A stretch of DNA of 64,000 nucleotides from an uncultured Lachnospiraceae bacterium (GTDB lineage Bacteria; Bacillota; Clostridia; Lachnospirales; Lachnospiraceae). The notes under the pieces were generated by a model. That model was given only the letters and a program-made list of their open reading frames with translations, made no database searches and was not told the DNA's origin. The translations under genes were made by a program, and so were the position numbers. The stretch covers positions 1 through 64,000 of the forward strand of contig CAJTMC010000014.1 in assembly GCA_910577115.1 (NCBI GenBank). Reading direction: 5' to 3'. This document shows positions 35,279 through 43,242 of this stretch, piece after piece. Every line of letters starts with the position of its first letter. Within the stretch, counting starts at the first letter, position 1.

Positions 35279-35871
35279 ACTTCATCCCCCATTATACACT
35301 TAATTTGTTGATAGGTTTCCTCCAAATTGCCATTGTTTGTTATGACTCTTTGACAGTGTTTGCGAAACTCCCCTTCGCTAAGCTGCCCCTCCATGATATC
35401 TGCAATCTTTTGTTCACTGTACTGCCGGTTTCGCACAAGCCGTTCTTTTCTTACAGCCACATCAGAATGGATATACCAAAGCTCGTCTGCTATTTGGTCG
35501 TAATGCTCCTCTATTAAAAGCGCAGCTTCAATAAAAAAGTAATCTGCCTGATTTTTTTCTTTTTCCTTGGCAATCTGCTCTAAAATATATTGTTTTACTG
35601 CCGGATGAATGATTGCATTGACTTTTTCTAACAGATCCCTGTCACGAAAAATCAGCTCTGCCATTTTCTTTTTGTCGATTGCATCGTTTTCGTCTAAAAT
35701 CTGCTTCCCGAAAAGTTCCACAAGCGCCTGATAACATGCCTGCCCCTTTTCATATAAAAGATGCGCCGTCTCGTCCGCCCTGATAATTCTGCAATGATAA
35801 TGCTCGCCAATGTAGGAAAGCACTTGTGTCTTTCCTGCACCGACACCGCCAGTTATTCCTATAATCTTTAT
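35275..35871 (-). CDS. coaE: Dephospho-CoA kinase with apparent AUA start
   Basis: 198 aa if translation begins at 35871. The enzyme makes coenzyme A from dephospho-CoA and ATP. P-loop IGITGGVGAGKTQ is at residues 4-16; the downstream DETAHLLYEKG, HPAVKQYI and RQYSEQKIADIM match CoaE. The first ATG in frame (35823, MLSYIG) would delete the P-loop, so it cannot be the true start. Upstream in the open frame there is no ATG, GTG or TTG: the codon five bases after GGAGGGG is ATA (AUA), giving (M)KIIGITGG, the standard CoaE opening. So an AUA start or a sequence error at that base is inferred. It lies between polA (45 bases) and ftsA-like (4-base overlap). Confidence 0.9.
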   Translation of the reverse strand: MKIIGITGGVGAGKTQVLSYIGEHYHCRIIRADETAHLLYEKGQACYQALVELFGKQILDENDAIDKKKMAELIFRDRDLLEKVNAIIHPAVKQYILEQIAKEKEKNQADYFFIEAALLIEEHYDQIADELWYIHSDVAVRKERLVRNRQYSEQKIADIMEGQLSEGEFRKHCQRVITNNGNLEETYQQIKCIMGDEV

Positions 35872-35916
35872 AACAACCCCTCCATGCCGTCAGTATTGAA
35901 AACAAACAAGTTCATT

Positions 35917-38676
35917 TTATTTCGCCTCATACCAGTCTGTACCTGTATGAAGATCCGTCTCAAGTTTTACGGCAAGGCTGCACGCATTCTGCATCTCATT
36001 TGTCAGCACCTCGCGCACTGCTTCGACCTCGTCCTCTCTTGTTTCGATTAAGAGCTCATCGTGTATCTGCAAAATCAACTTCGATTTTAACCCTTTTTCT
36101 TTCAGCGCATCGAACACGTTTAGCATCGCAATTTTTATAACATCCGCCGCCGTTCCCTGAATCGGTGAATTCATCGCAACACGCTCCCCGAACGAACGCT
36201 GCATAAAGTTTGAGGATTTCAATTCTGGAACTGGTCTTCGCCTGCCAAACATGGTTTCACAGTATCCTTTTTCTTTTGCATCTGCTACCAGCTTGTCAAG
36301 AAATCCTTTGATGCCAGGGTATGTCTTAAAATACTCGTCAATATAGACCTTTGCCTCTTTCGGCGAAATACTGAGATCCTGACTTAGTCCAAACGAACTG
36401 ATGCCGTAGACAATTCCAAAATTGACCGCCTTCGCATTCCTTCGCTGCAAATCCGTAACCTCCTCAAACGGCGTGTGGAACACCTTTGATGCAGTGATTC
36501 GGTGAATGTCCTCGTCCATCTGATATGCCTCAATCAGCTGCGCATCACCCGACATATGGGCAAGCACGCGAAGCTCAATCTGCGAATAGTCTGCATCCAT
36601 GAAAATGCAGCCTTCCTGTGGAACAAACACCTTTCGGATACGCCGTCCAAGCTCCATGCGCATTGGAATATTCTGCAGGTTCGGCTCTGTCGAACTAAGC
36701 CTGCCTGTCGCCGTAATTGTCTGTTGGAAGTTTGTGTGTATTTTGTTATCCTGTCCGATAAAAGCTGCAAGTCCGTCCGCATAGGTAGACTTTAGCTTTG
36801 TAAGCCCTCTGTATTCTAAAATATCGCTGACAACCGGATATTCGGGCGCAAGCTTTTCGAGCACATCTGCCGCTGTGGAATATCCTGTTTTTGTCTTTTT
36901 CCCCCCTGGCAGCTTTAGCTTTTCAAACAAAATTTCGCCAAGCTGTTTTGGGGAATTGATATTAAACTGTTCTCCCGCAGCTTCATGAATATTTTTTTCA
37001 AGCGCACTGATTCTTCCCGTAAGCGCTTCCCCGTAAGCCTTAAGCTCTTTCGGCTTTACAAGGATTCCTTCCCGCTCCATATCGTAAAGCACATATGTCA
37101 GCGGCATCTCAAGCTCCCGAAACAGCTTTGCCATTCCATGCTGCTCAAGCTCCCCTGCAAGAATTTCTGCCGCATGTCCAAGCACAACCGCTTCCCTTGC
37201 GAGGTGATTGATTAATTCTGTTTTGTTTGTCGTATATGCATTCTGCATATCGGACTTTCCAAATACCTCATGCCAGCTTTTCAAGGTACTGTTCAGGTAT
37301 TCCCCCGCAATGTCCGCAATCTCATAATTATTTTTGAGCGGATTGATCAGATATGCCGCAATTTTACAGTCAAATATATTTTTTGTCATTTCATGTGAGG
37401 AACACTTTTTATCGCTCTCCAATTGATCTGTAAGTAAACTTTTATAATCGTTTTTTATATCAAAACAGCCAAGTGTCATATGCTCCGCCGTAAGGAGCTT
37501 CCTAAGCTGTGACTGAATCTCATTTTTTCTAATCGCATCACCGTTTTCCACAAAAAAGACTGTCTGCGCATTCGCCTTGCTATATAGGAAACAGCCAAGA
37601 TGCGCTTTACTGTCTTCAAGCTGAAAAAACATCTGACCGTCCTTATTTGCACGATAAGCACCCTCATTCTGCTCCTCTATATTGATAATGCGAACCGCAG
37701 CGCTGCCATATTTGACTGCATTTTGTATGATGCTTTCAAGGTCCTGTTTTGTTTTAATCTCCGTTATCGTTATTTTTTTATCAAAGTCTGTTTCTCGAAC
37801 ACCTGCGCTCTGATTTTCAAAACGGGAAAGCATATTTTTGAATGCCAGCCTTTTAAAAATGTCGTATGCCTCGGGTGTAAATAAAACGCCAAGCTTTGCC
37901 TTTTCGTAGGAAAAATCAATCTCTGCATTGGTGTCGATTGTCGCAAGACGTTTGCTCAAATCGGCAAGCTCCCTGTTGTTTGCAAGGCTCTCTCTGATAC
38001 TCTTTTTTGATATTTCTTCGATATGTGCATAAATTTCCTTAATCGAACCATACGTCGTCATCAGCTCTGTCGCCGTCTTTTCTCCAACCTTTGGCACACC
38101 GGGAATATTGTCCGCCGTATCACCCATTAACGCCTTTAGCTCTATAAACTGAACAGGCGTCACCTGGTAGGTGTTTTTCACGTCGTCTGCATAATAGTCC
38201 TCAATTTCCGTTTTCCCGCCTTTTGTCTTGGGAATCCGTATTTTGATATGCTCTGTGGCAATCTGCAGCAAATCCCGGTCTCCCGATACGAGCGAAACCT
38301 CCATGCCCTCCTTCTCGGAGCGCTTTGCAATCGTCCCCAAAAGATCGTCTGCCTCATAGCCCGGCTTTTCCACAATCTGTATCCCCATTGCACTAAGAAC
38401 CTCTTTCATCACAGGCACCTGTTCGTGAAGCTCCTCGGGCATCGGCTTTCTTGTCCCTTTATATTCCTTGTACATCTCATGTCGAAATGTCGGCGCTTTC
38501 ACGTCAAAGGCAACGGTTAGATAATCCGGATTTTCCTCGTCCAAAATTTTAAACAAAATATTCAAAAAGCCATAGACCGCATTTGTATGGAGCCCTGCCG
38601 AATTTGTCAGCATCGGCACCCCGTAAAATGCCCTGTTTAGAATACTATGGCCATCTATTAACACGATTTTACTCAT
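35917..38676 (-). CDS. polA: DNA polymerase I
   Basis: 919 aa from ATG 38676. Has a 5'-nuclease domain (residues 1-295: DGHSILNRAFYG, YEADDLLGTIA, SGDRDLLQI, GDTADNIPGVPKVGEKTA), a degenerate 3'-5' exonuclease domain (about 300-480) in which the DxE metal motif is missing (AAVRIINIEEQNEG), so proofreading is probably absent, as in Bacillus Pol I, and a complete polymerase domain: DADYSQIELRVLAHMS (motif A), RRNAKAVNFGIVYGIS (motif B) and LQIHDELLIE (motif C). It fills repair gaps and removes RNA primers. The start overlaps the stop of the zinc-finger gene upstream (ATGA). Confidence 0.97.
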   Translation of the reverse strand: MSKIVLIDGHSILNRAFYGVPMLTNSAGLHTNAVYGFLNILFKILDEENPDYLTVAFDVKAPTFRHEMYKEYKGTRKPMPEELHEQVPVMKEVLSAMGIQIVEKPGYEADDLLGTIAKRSEKEGMEVSLVSGDRDLLQIATEHIKIRIPKTKGGKTEIEDYYADDVKNTYQVTPVQFIELKALMGDTADNIPGVPKVGEKTATELMTTYGSIKEIYAHIEEISKKSIRESLANNRELADLSKRLATIDTNAEIDFSYEKAKLGVLFTPEAYDIFKRLAFKNMLSRFENQSAGVRETDFDKKITITEIKTKQDLESIIQNAVKYGSAAVRIINIEEQNEGAYRANKDGQMFFQLEDSKAHLGCFLYSKANAQTVFFVENGDAIRKNEIQSQLRKLLTAEHMTLGCFDIKNDYKSLLTDQLESDKKCSSHEMTKNIFDCKIAAYLINPLKNNYEIADIAGEYLNSTLKSWHEVFGKSDMQNAYTTNKTELINHLAREAVVLGHAAEILAGELEQHGMAKLFRELEMPLTYVLYDMEREGILVKPKELKAYGEALTGRISALEKNIHEAAGEQFNINSPKQLGEILFEKLKLPGGKKTKTGYSTAADVLEKLAPEYPVVSDILEYRGLTKLKSTYADGLAAFIGQDNKIHTNFQQTITATGRLSSTEPNLQNIPMRMELGRRIRKVFVPQEGCIFMDADYSQIELRVLAHMSGDAQLIEAYQMDEDIHRITASKVFHTPFEEVTDLQRRNAKAVNFGIVYGISSFGLSQDLSISPKEAKVYIDEYFKTYPGIKGFLDKLVADAKEKGYCETMFGRRRPVPELKSSNFMQRSFGERVAMNSPIQGTAADVIKIAMLNVFDALKEKGLKSKLILQIHDELLIETREDEVEAVREVLTNEMQNACSLAVKLETDLHTGTDWYEAK

Positions 38677-38984
38677 CATGTACCTCCCAAAAACAACATG
38701 CAAAGTAGCATGGATATTAGCAAAAAAAGACCGGCCTTGAGCTGTTTTTTCCGTCTGACACGAGCCATTGTACGGTTCAACATTTCCTCCAGTTCTTTTT
38801 GCACATCAATATCATCCGCATTTTCCAGCCTGCTCATACCTTCAGACAGCAGATATTCTATTGTAAGCTCCTCCATGCATTCGTTACAGGAACGTACATG
38901 CTCTACAAATTTCTGCGCTGCACCATCGTCCAATTCATCTTTCAAAAACAGCTGGATGCAGTGCTGTGTTTCTTTACAATCCAT
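38676..38984 (-). CDS. Small membrane zf-HC2 (anti-sigma-like) protein
   Basis: 102 aa from ATG 38984 (AGAGGG upstream). N-terminal zinc-binding motif with H-x3-C-x2-C (HVRSCNEC) as in anti-sigma factors, then a helix and one C-terminal membrane segment (LKAGLFLLISMLLCMLFLGG). Anti-sigma factors of the ZAS type bind ECF sigma factors, but no sigma gene is next to it; here it is translated just before polA. Function not known. Confidence 0.75.
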   Translation of the reverse strand: MDCKETQHCIQLFLKDELDDGAAQKFVEHVRSCNECMEELTIEYLLSEGMSRLENADDIDVQKELEEMLNRTMARVRRKKQLKAGLFLLISMLLCMLFLGGT

Positions 38985-39158
38985 TGATACCCTCTTAACA
39001 AACCCTCTGAAGTCTTTTGTGTTTCCATAATATGTTGACACTTCTATCATACATCAAGTTTTCCCGTTTTGAAAGAAAAATTGAACAAATTTTTGGAAAT
39101 TTTCGAAAAACTTCACTTTTTTACAGTTTATTATAGGAATTTTTGTGAAAAGTGCCAC

Positions 39159-39192
39159 AAAATAGGGAGTGCCGATTCCATGACACTCCCTA
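39159..39192 (-). terminator. Terminator after the 68-aa gene
   Basis: TAGGGAGTG pairs with CACTCCCTA; on the minus strand T4 follows. Confidence 0.7.
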
Positions 39193-39251
39193 CCTGCTGC
39201 ATTGCATTCACCAATGCCATGCATAAAATATACTCTTTTTGCAAATCCTCG

Positions 39252-39458
39252 TTACATCATACTCTCGCCGTCGCTTATTTGTTGTATCAACTGCTGCATT
39301 TCATCCTTGCTTTTTACTGATTTACTCTGCGCAATAAGCTGCTCTTTTTCGTACTCCGTAAGGTTGCTGTAATTGTCTAAGGCATTTTTATCCGCCGCCA
39401 GTCCGAAGGACAGACCAAGCGGCAGACTTGCCTGCTGCATTCCATCTGTAAAATCCAT
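39252..39458 (-). CDS. Small hypothetical protein
   Basis: 68 aa from ATG 39458, with GGGG seven bases upstream; a longer frame exists to 39479. MDFTDGMQQASLPLGLSFGL, then NLTEYEKEQLIAQSKSVKSK and MQQLIQQIS. The C-terminal half is a charged helix that recalls small Lachnospiraceae proteins preceding terminators; no known domain. Followed by a hairpin terminator, preceded (70 bases) by the stop of the diguanylate cyclase gene's downstream side; it is transcribed after that gene. Confidence 0.6.
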   Translation of the reverse strand: MDFTDGMQQASLPLGLSFGLAADKNALDNYSNLTEYEKEQLIAQSKSVKSKDEMQQLIQQISDGESMM

Positions 39459-39548
39459 GATCATCCCCCATTTCTGCACAGCCTCTAAAATCGTGTTTTT
39501 ATTTTGGGCTGCCGTATTATTTTCTGCATTTATGGGGTATTTATACTG

Positions 39549-41420
39549 TTAATTATTTTTCAGTTTTTTCCTTGCCGCCTTGACTCTGTACATTTCCTCG
39601 TCTGCCGCTCTCATATAATCGTCAATTGTTTTATTTGATGCCGGATCTGTCACAATCACACCGATACTGACACAAATGTCATTTTTTTCCAATTCCGCCA
39701 CCACATCTTTTTTGAATGTTTCGGGTGTGGAATTCTCTTCCATTGGGAAAAAAGCAATAAACTCGTCTCCGCCAAACCGGTACACATATCCTTCCTTATT
39801 ACATTTCCCGACTAGCACCTGTGCGATTTTTTTCAAAATCATATCGCCCTTTTCATGTCCGTATGTATCATTGACCTGCTTAAAGTTGTCTGCATCCACA
39901 AAATTAATTACGCATTTTCTGCCATTTTTACAATACCTGCGGTATTCCGGTTCAATCATTTCGCTGTATGCGATACGATTGTATAAACCGGTAAGCTGAT
40001 CTCTGTTATAAATTTCACGCATCTTTTTATTCGCGATTTCCAGCTGCCGCTTTTTGTATAAGTTCTCCAAAGATTTTGTAATCGTACTGTGTATATCATA
40101 GAAATACGGATTGTCATACAGAAACCTTCCGTTTTTCAAAATACTAAATCCTACGCATTTCTCCCTGAAATGAATTGGGGAATACATATAAGCGCAGCCG
40201 CTTCCGTTCGCCTCATAAAACGCAAGAAGCGCTTGTGGGTTCTTGATATCCAAAAGCTGTCCGTCATTTGCCGCATACGCTACCGTTAGGTGCTCCCAGT
40301 CATAGCAATCTGTCGCAAATACGCTTTCTGTTGCACCATCATACAGTCTTTTGTCCAGTATAATTGCATAACCGTCACATTCCAGACTCATAAAGTAATC
40401 TGCTATCTGGAGGGAAAACGCATCATAATCCTCGCATTTTATGATATCACTCTCAAATTTTGTGAGCAATTCTTCCCGTTCCAACCTGTCCACCTCGGAA
40501 ATCACCTGATTTCTTGCATACTGTCTGTAATCAAGCAAGCCGCTGTTCGGACAGCCGCAGCTTTCTGAAAATACACAATTCGATGGCATGAAATGGTTCA
40601 TGGGAACCGCTTTTCCCGCCCACACATCCACCAAAATTTCGATTGTCTTGTTTCCGATATTTTCCCGCATATGGCTTACGGTGGTAATTTGCGGGTCAAA
40701 GTAAACTGCCTTATCAAGATTATCAAAGCCTGTTATCCTGAAATCCTTCGGGATCTCATATCCGTATTGCTGCGCCTTATAGCAAAAGCCGGCTGCAATA
40801 TTATCGTTTGCGCAGACAAAAACATCAGGAAACGTTACCGCTTTCCCTTCAAAACCTGCAAGATACTGCTCAAAATATTGAATCCCCGTAGAAAAATCAT
40901 AGTCACCATACCATACCGGATTGTCGTCTCTTGAAAGCCCCAGCCTGTCAAGACTTTCCTGATAAGACAATACTCTGAGCTCGTTTTCATAATTATCCTT
41001 TGGGCCGCCTGCAAAAACAAATGTTCTGCAATTGTGTTTGTGATACAAATGTTCCATCATGTCAGCAATCGGCTTTTTATTATCGATGCCTGCATAATAA
41101 AAACCTTCTATATGGTTTCCGATACTGACAACCGGTTTCCCGCTTTTGCGTATCATATCCACAAGCCTGTCAAAAATATTTTTGTCGGAAATATTTGTAC
41201 AGTCCATAATAATACCGTCAAAAGATGATAAATCAGGCAGTGTGTAGATATTATACTCTCCCTGATTATGCATTTCGTCATGGCTCCAGTTTCCATGACA
41301 GTTGTACTGGTATAGGCAGATATCCTCGTCACTTTCTGCAATAAACTTCATCATTCCGTCTACCCACGCATAGGTTATCAGTCTTTTCCAGCCATCTGAA
41401 AATAGTGCTACTTTTTTCAT
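39549..41420 (-). CDS. Cytoplasmic ligand-sensing diguanylate cyclase
   Basis: 623 aa. Residues 1-280 form a periplasmic-binding-protein-like domain of LacI type (KKVALFSDGWKRLITYAWVD, CTNISDKNIF, FVFAGGP, CANDNIAAGFCYKAQQ, ITGFDNL) but without an HTH or signal peptide, so it is a cytoplasmic sugar/small-molecule sensor. A middle region of about 150 residues resembles a GAF/PAS-type sensor (YFMSLECDGYAIIL). The C-terminal GGDEF domain has an intact YRFGGDEFIAFF (GGDEF at 550-554), and NRDQLTGLYNR at its start, so c-di-GMP synthesis is predicted. This domain order is common in gut clostridia. Own promoter at 41492-41521. Confidence 0.92.
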   Translation of the reverse strand: MKKVALFSDGWKRLITYAWVDGMMKFIAESDEDICLYQYNCHGNWSHDEMHNQGEYNIYTLPDLSSFDGIIMDCTNISDKNIFDRLVDMIRKSGKPVVSIGNHIEGFYYAGIDNKKPIADMMEHLYHKHNCRTFVFAGGPKDNYENELRVLSYQESLDRLGLSRDDNPVWYGDYDFSTGIQYFEQYLAGFEGKAVTFPDVFVCANDNIAAGFCYKAQQYGYEIPKDFRITGFDNLDKAVYFDPQITTVSHMRENIGNKTIEILVDVWAGKAVPMNHFMPSNCVFSESCGCPNSGLLDYRQYARNQVISEVDRLEREELLTKFESDIIKCEDYDAFSLQIADYFMSLECDGYAIILDKRLYDGATESVFATDCYDWEHLTVAYAANDGQLLDIKNPQALLAFYEANGSGCAYMYSPIHFREKCVGFSILKNGRFLYDNPYFYDIHSTITKSLENLYKKRQLEIANKKMREIYNRDQLTGLYNRIAYSEMIEPEYRRYCKNGRKCVINFVDADNFKQVNDTYGHEKGDMILKKIAQVLVGKCNKEGYVYRFGGDEFIAFFPMEENSTPETFKKDVVAELEKNDICVSIGVIVTDPASNKTIDDYMRAADEEMYRVKAARKKLKNN

Positions 41421-41491
41421 CTTTCAGCCCCCGTTCGCGACTGGTCTTTAGGCTTTTGTCTAACTGCCCGTCAGTTTGTCGTATTAGGTAT

Positions 41492-41521
41492 ATTATAGCG
41501 CAATACTGTATACAATGACAA
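41492..41521 (-). promoter_or_regulatory. Promoter of the diguanylate cyclase gene
   Basis: TTGTCA (41516-41521), 18-base spacer, TATAAT (41492-41497), minus strand; leader of about 65 bases to ATG 41420. Confidence 0.7.
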
Positions 41522-41601
41522 GTTAAATCTGATGTTTCGTATTTTTTACAACAATTGAAATTACTTTCTGTATGATTTCTTTTCTACTCTATCTTTAAAA
41601 C

Positions 41602-41865
41602 TTACTTTTTTATAAACTTTTCATTAATTACTGGTTGCTCTTTCTCCGCTCCAACTATGGTAACTCCCATCACAAAAAAGCGGCAAAACACTGTTAAAAG
41701 TAACATTTTGAAAATGCCTGTCTGTTCTTTGACTGTTTCATGGCTATTCTCCTTCCTTAGCCGTAATATCCGCAAGCACTTTTTCTGTCGCTGCTACTAT
41801 CTCATCATCCCAAAACAATAGTCCCATCTCCGAAGTTTTCTTTACAGGTCTGCCACTTTTTATTT
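41602..41865 (-). pseudogene. Two short decayed gene pieces in a 550-base gap
   Basis: Between the GGDEF gene promoter and cotJC terminator. The minus strand has a 39-codon frame ending at 41744 (SGRPVKKTSEMGLLFWDDE, then VAATEKVLADITAKEGE), with GGAG just before ATG 41741 of a 15-codon frame (MKQSKNRQAFSKCYF) that stops; a second frame continues as KMLLLTVFCRFFVMGVTIVG and EKEQPVINEKFIKK to 41602, resembling a frameshifted signal-peptide gene. So two adjacent genes appear decayed. I cannot name families. Confidence 0.4.
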
Positions 41866-41903
41866 AAAGATTTATGGCAATTATCAAGAATTGGACTAAT
41901 AAT

Positions 41904-41957
41904 AAAAACACTCCCCTATGACATTTTGTTTAAATGCCATACAGGAGTATTTTTTCA
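41904..41957 (-). terminator. Terminator after cotJC
   Basis: Long hairpin: AAAAATACTCC / GGAGTGTTTTT arms with an internal ATGGCA/TGTCAT section and T-rich tail, 17 bases after the cotJC stop on the minus strand. Confidence 0.75.
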
Positions 41958-41973
41958 TAGAAATAAACAGAAT

Positions 41974-42570
41974 TTACTTATCAAATTCAGGATTAAACGC
42001 ATAGAAGTTACGCGAATCAAGATTTTCCTGTGTAATGCGTAATGCTTCGCCGAACCGCTGGAAATGCACAATCTCCCTTGCGCGCAAAAACCGGATCGGT
42101 TCGCAAACTTCAGGATCTTTTACAAGACGGAGGATATTGTCATATGTTGTGCGGGCTTTCTGTTCTGCTGCCAAATCTTCCGTTAAATCCGTAATCACGT
42201 CCCCTTTTGACTGAAACTCGCATGCGTTGAACGGAATGCCGCCTGCGGCCTGCGGCCAAAGCGCAAGGGTATGATCAACATAATATTTGTCAAAACCGGA
42301 CTTTTCAATCTCCTCCGGTGTGAGATTTCTGGTAAGCTGGTATACAATCGCACAAATCATCTCAAAGTGTGCAAGCTCCTCTGTACCAATATCTGTCAAA
42401 AGTCCTGCCACCGTATTGTACGGCATTGTATAACGCTGTGCGAGATAACGCATTGATGCCGCAAGCTCTCCGTCCGGTCCGCCGTACTGTGAGATGATAA
42501 CCTGTGCAATCTTTGGGTTGGTTTGCGTGATTTTTACAGGATACTGCAATCTTTTTTCATAATTCCACAT
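41974..42570 (-). CDS. cotJC: Spore coat protein CotJC, manganese catalase family
   Basis: 198 aa from ATG 42570, which overlaps the cotJB stop (TAATG). Four-helix dimanganese-catalase fold: YPVKITQTNPKIAQVIISQY, GGPDGELAASMRYLAQRY, IGTEELAHFEMICAIVYQL (E and H metal ligands), EQKARTTYDNILRL and REIVHFQRFGEAL. In Bacillus the CotJ proteins are made in the mother cell and sit under the coat; peroxide destruction by CotJC is likely from the conserved ligands. The longer frame to 42627 lies within cotJB. Confidence 0.95.
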   Translation of the reverse strand: MWNYEKRLQYPVKITQTNPKIAQVIISQYGGPDGELAASMRYLAQRYTMPYNTVAGLLTDIGTEELAHFEMICAIVYQLTRNLTPEEIEKSGFDKYYVDHTLALWPQAAGGIPFNACEFQSKGDVITDLTEDLAAEQKARTTYDNILRLVKDPEVCEPIRFLRAREIVHFQRFGEALRITQENLDSRNFYAFNPEFDK

Positions 42571-42863
42571 TAATGATAGCCCCCTTCCCACGGCCAGTCT
42601 TGTGTGGCCCACTTCCATTCTCTGCAATCCATGTCAACAATGCTTAATACCAAAGGACCATACTTTTCGGTATATTCCTGTACCATTTTATTTTTTGCCA
42701 TGTTGTAGTGTTTAAATGCTTCCATTGCCTGTTGGTCGTAAGGGTGTGTATCCAAATAAAGATTAAGCTCCTTAAGCACAAAATCAACCTTTCCGATTTC
42801 CTGCAAAAGGCGTCTTCGTTCCGCGCACGTATCAGCATTACATGTCTTATAGCCTGTATTCAT
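42570..42863 (-). CDS. cotJB: Spore coat protein CotJB
   Basis: 97 aa. ERRRLLQEIGKVDFVLKELN, LYLDTHPYDQQAMEAFKHYN and a Pro-Leu/Trp-rich C-terminus (WATQDWPWEGGYH) match CotJB. Its ATG overlaps the cotJA stop (ATGA) and its stop overlaps the cotJC start, so the three are translationally coupled. Confidence 0.95.
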   Translation of the reverse strand: MNTGYKTCNADTCAERRRLLQEIGKVDFVLKELNLYLDTHPYDQQAMEAFKHYNMAKNKMVQEYTEKYGPLVLSIVDMDCREWKWATQDWPWEGGYH

Positions 42864-43033
42864 GATTGAACCCTCCTTCCTGTAAACGGTTTGTTCAGTT
42901 CCGGAAAGATGGTGCCTGTTTTATAGGCTTCATCAAGGTTCTCATACATGTTACAGTTTCTCTGCCACGGTACATATGCCATTGCCACCGGGAATTGTTC
43001 CATATAAGGCATCTGAGGTTTCCATTCCTGCAT
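42860..43033 (-). CDS. cotJA: Spore coat protein CotJA
   Basis: 57 aa: MQEWKPQMPYMEQFPVAMAY, VPWQRNCNMYENLDEAYKTG and the ending TIFPELNKPFTGRRVQS are typical CotJA (the VPWQ and FPELxxPF motifs). GAGGAG lies ten bases before the ATG. First gene of cotJABC. A -10-like CATAATAT with sporulation-sigma appearance lies near 43075, but the -35 is unclear. Confidence 0.95.
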   Translation of the reverse strand: MQEWKPQMPYMEQFPVAMAYVPWQRNCNMYENLDEAYKTGTIFPELNKPFTGRRVQS

Positions 43034-43242
43034 AATGTCTGCACTCCTCGATTTTTTATGTTTAATACCATATTATGTCATAAAAAGCAATTTGTTACCA
43101 TCGCCAAAATTAGAAAACCAAATGAAAGTCACAAGACAACCGCGAATATTTTTAAAACGTTTGGCAATAATCAACATCAAATAAGTTCATGCCTGAATGC
43201 GCAAACGCAAATTCGCAGCTTAAGCAAGAATGGGGGAATACT

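Noticed and set aside
35275..35823. ATG 35823 as the start of coaE
   Set aside because: It would remove the ATP-binding P-loop, which is present immediately upstream in the same frame.
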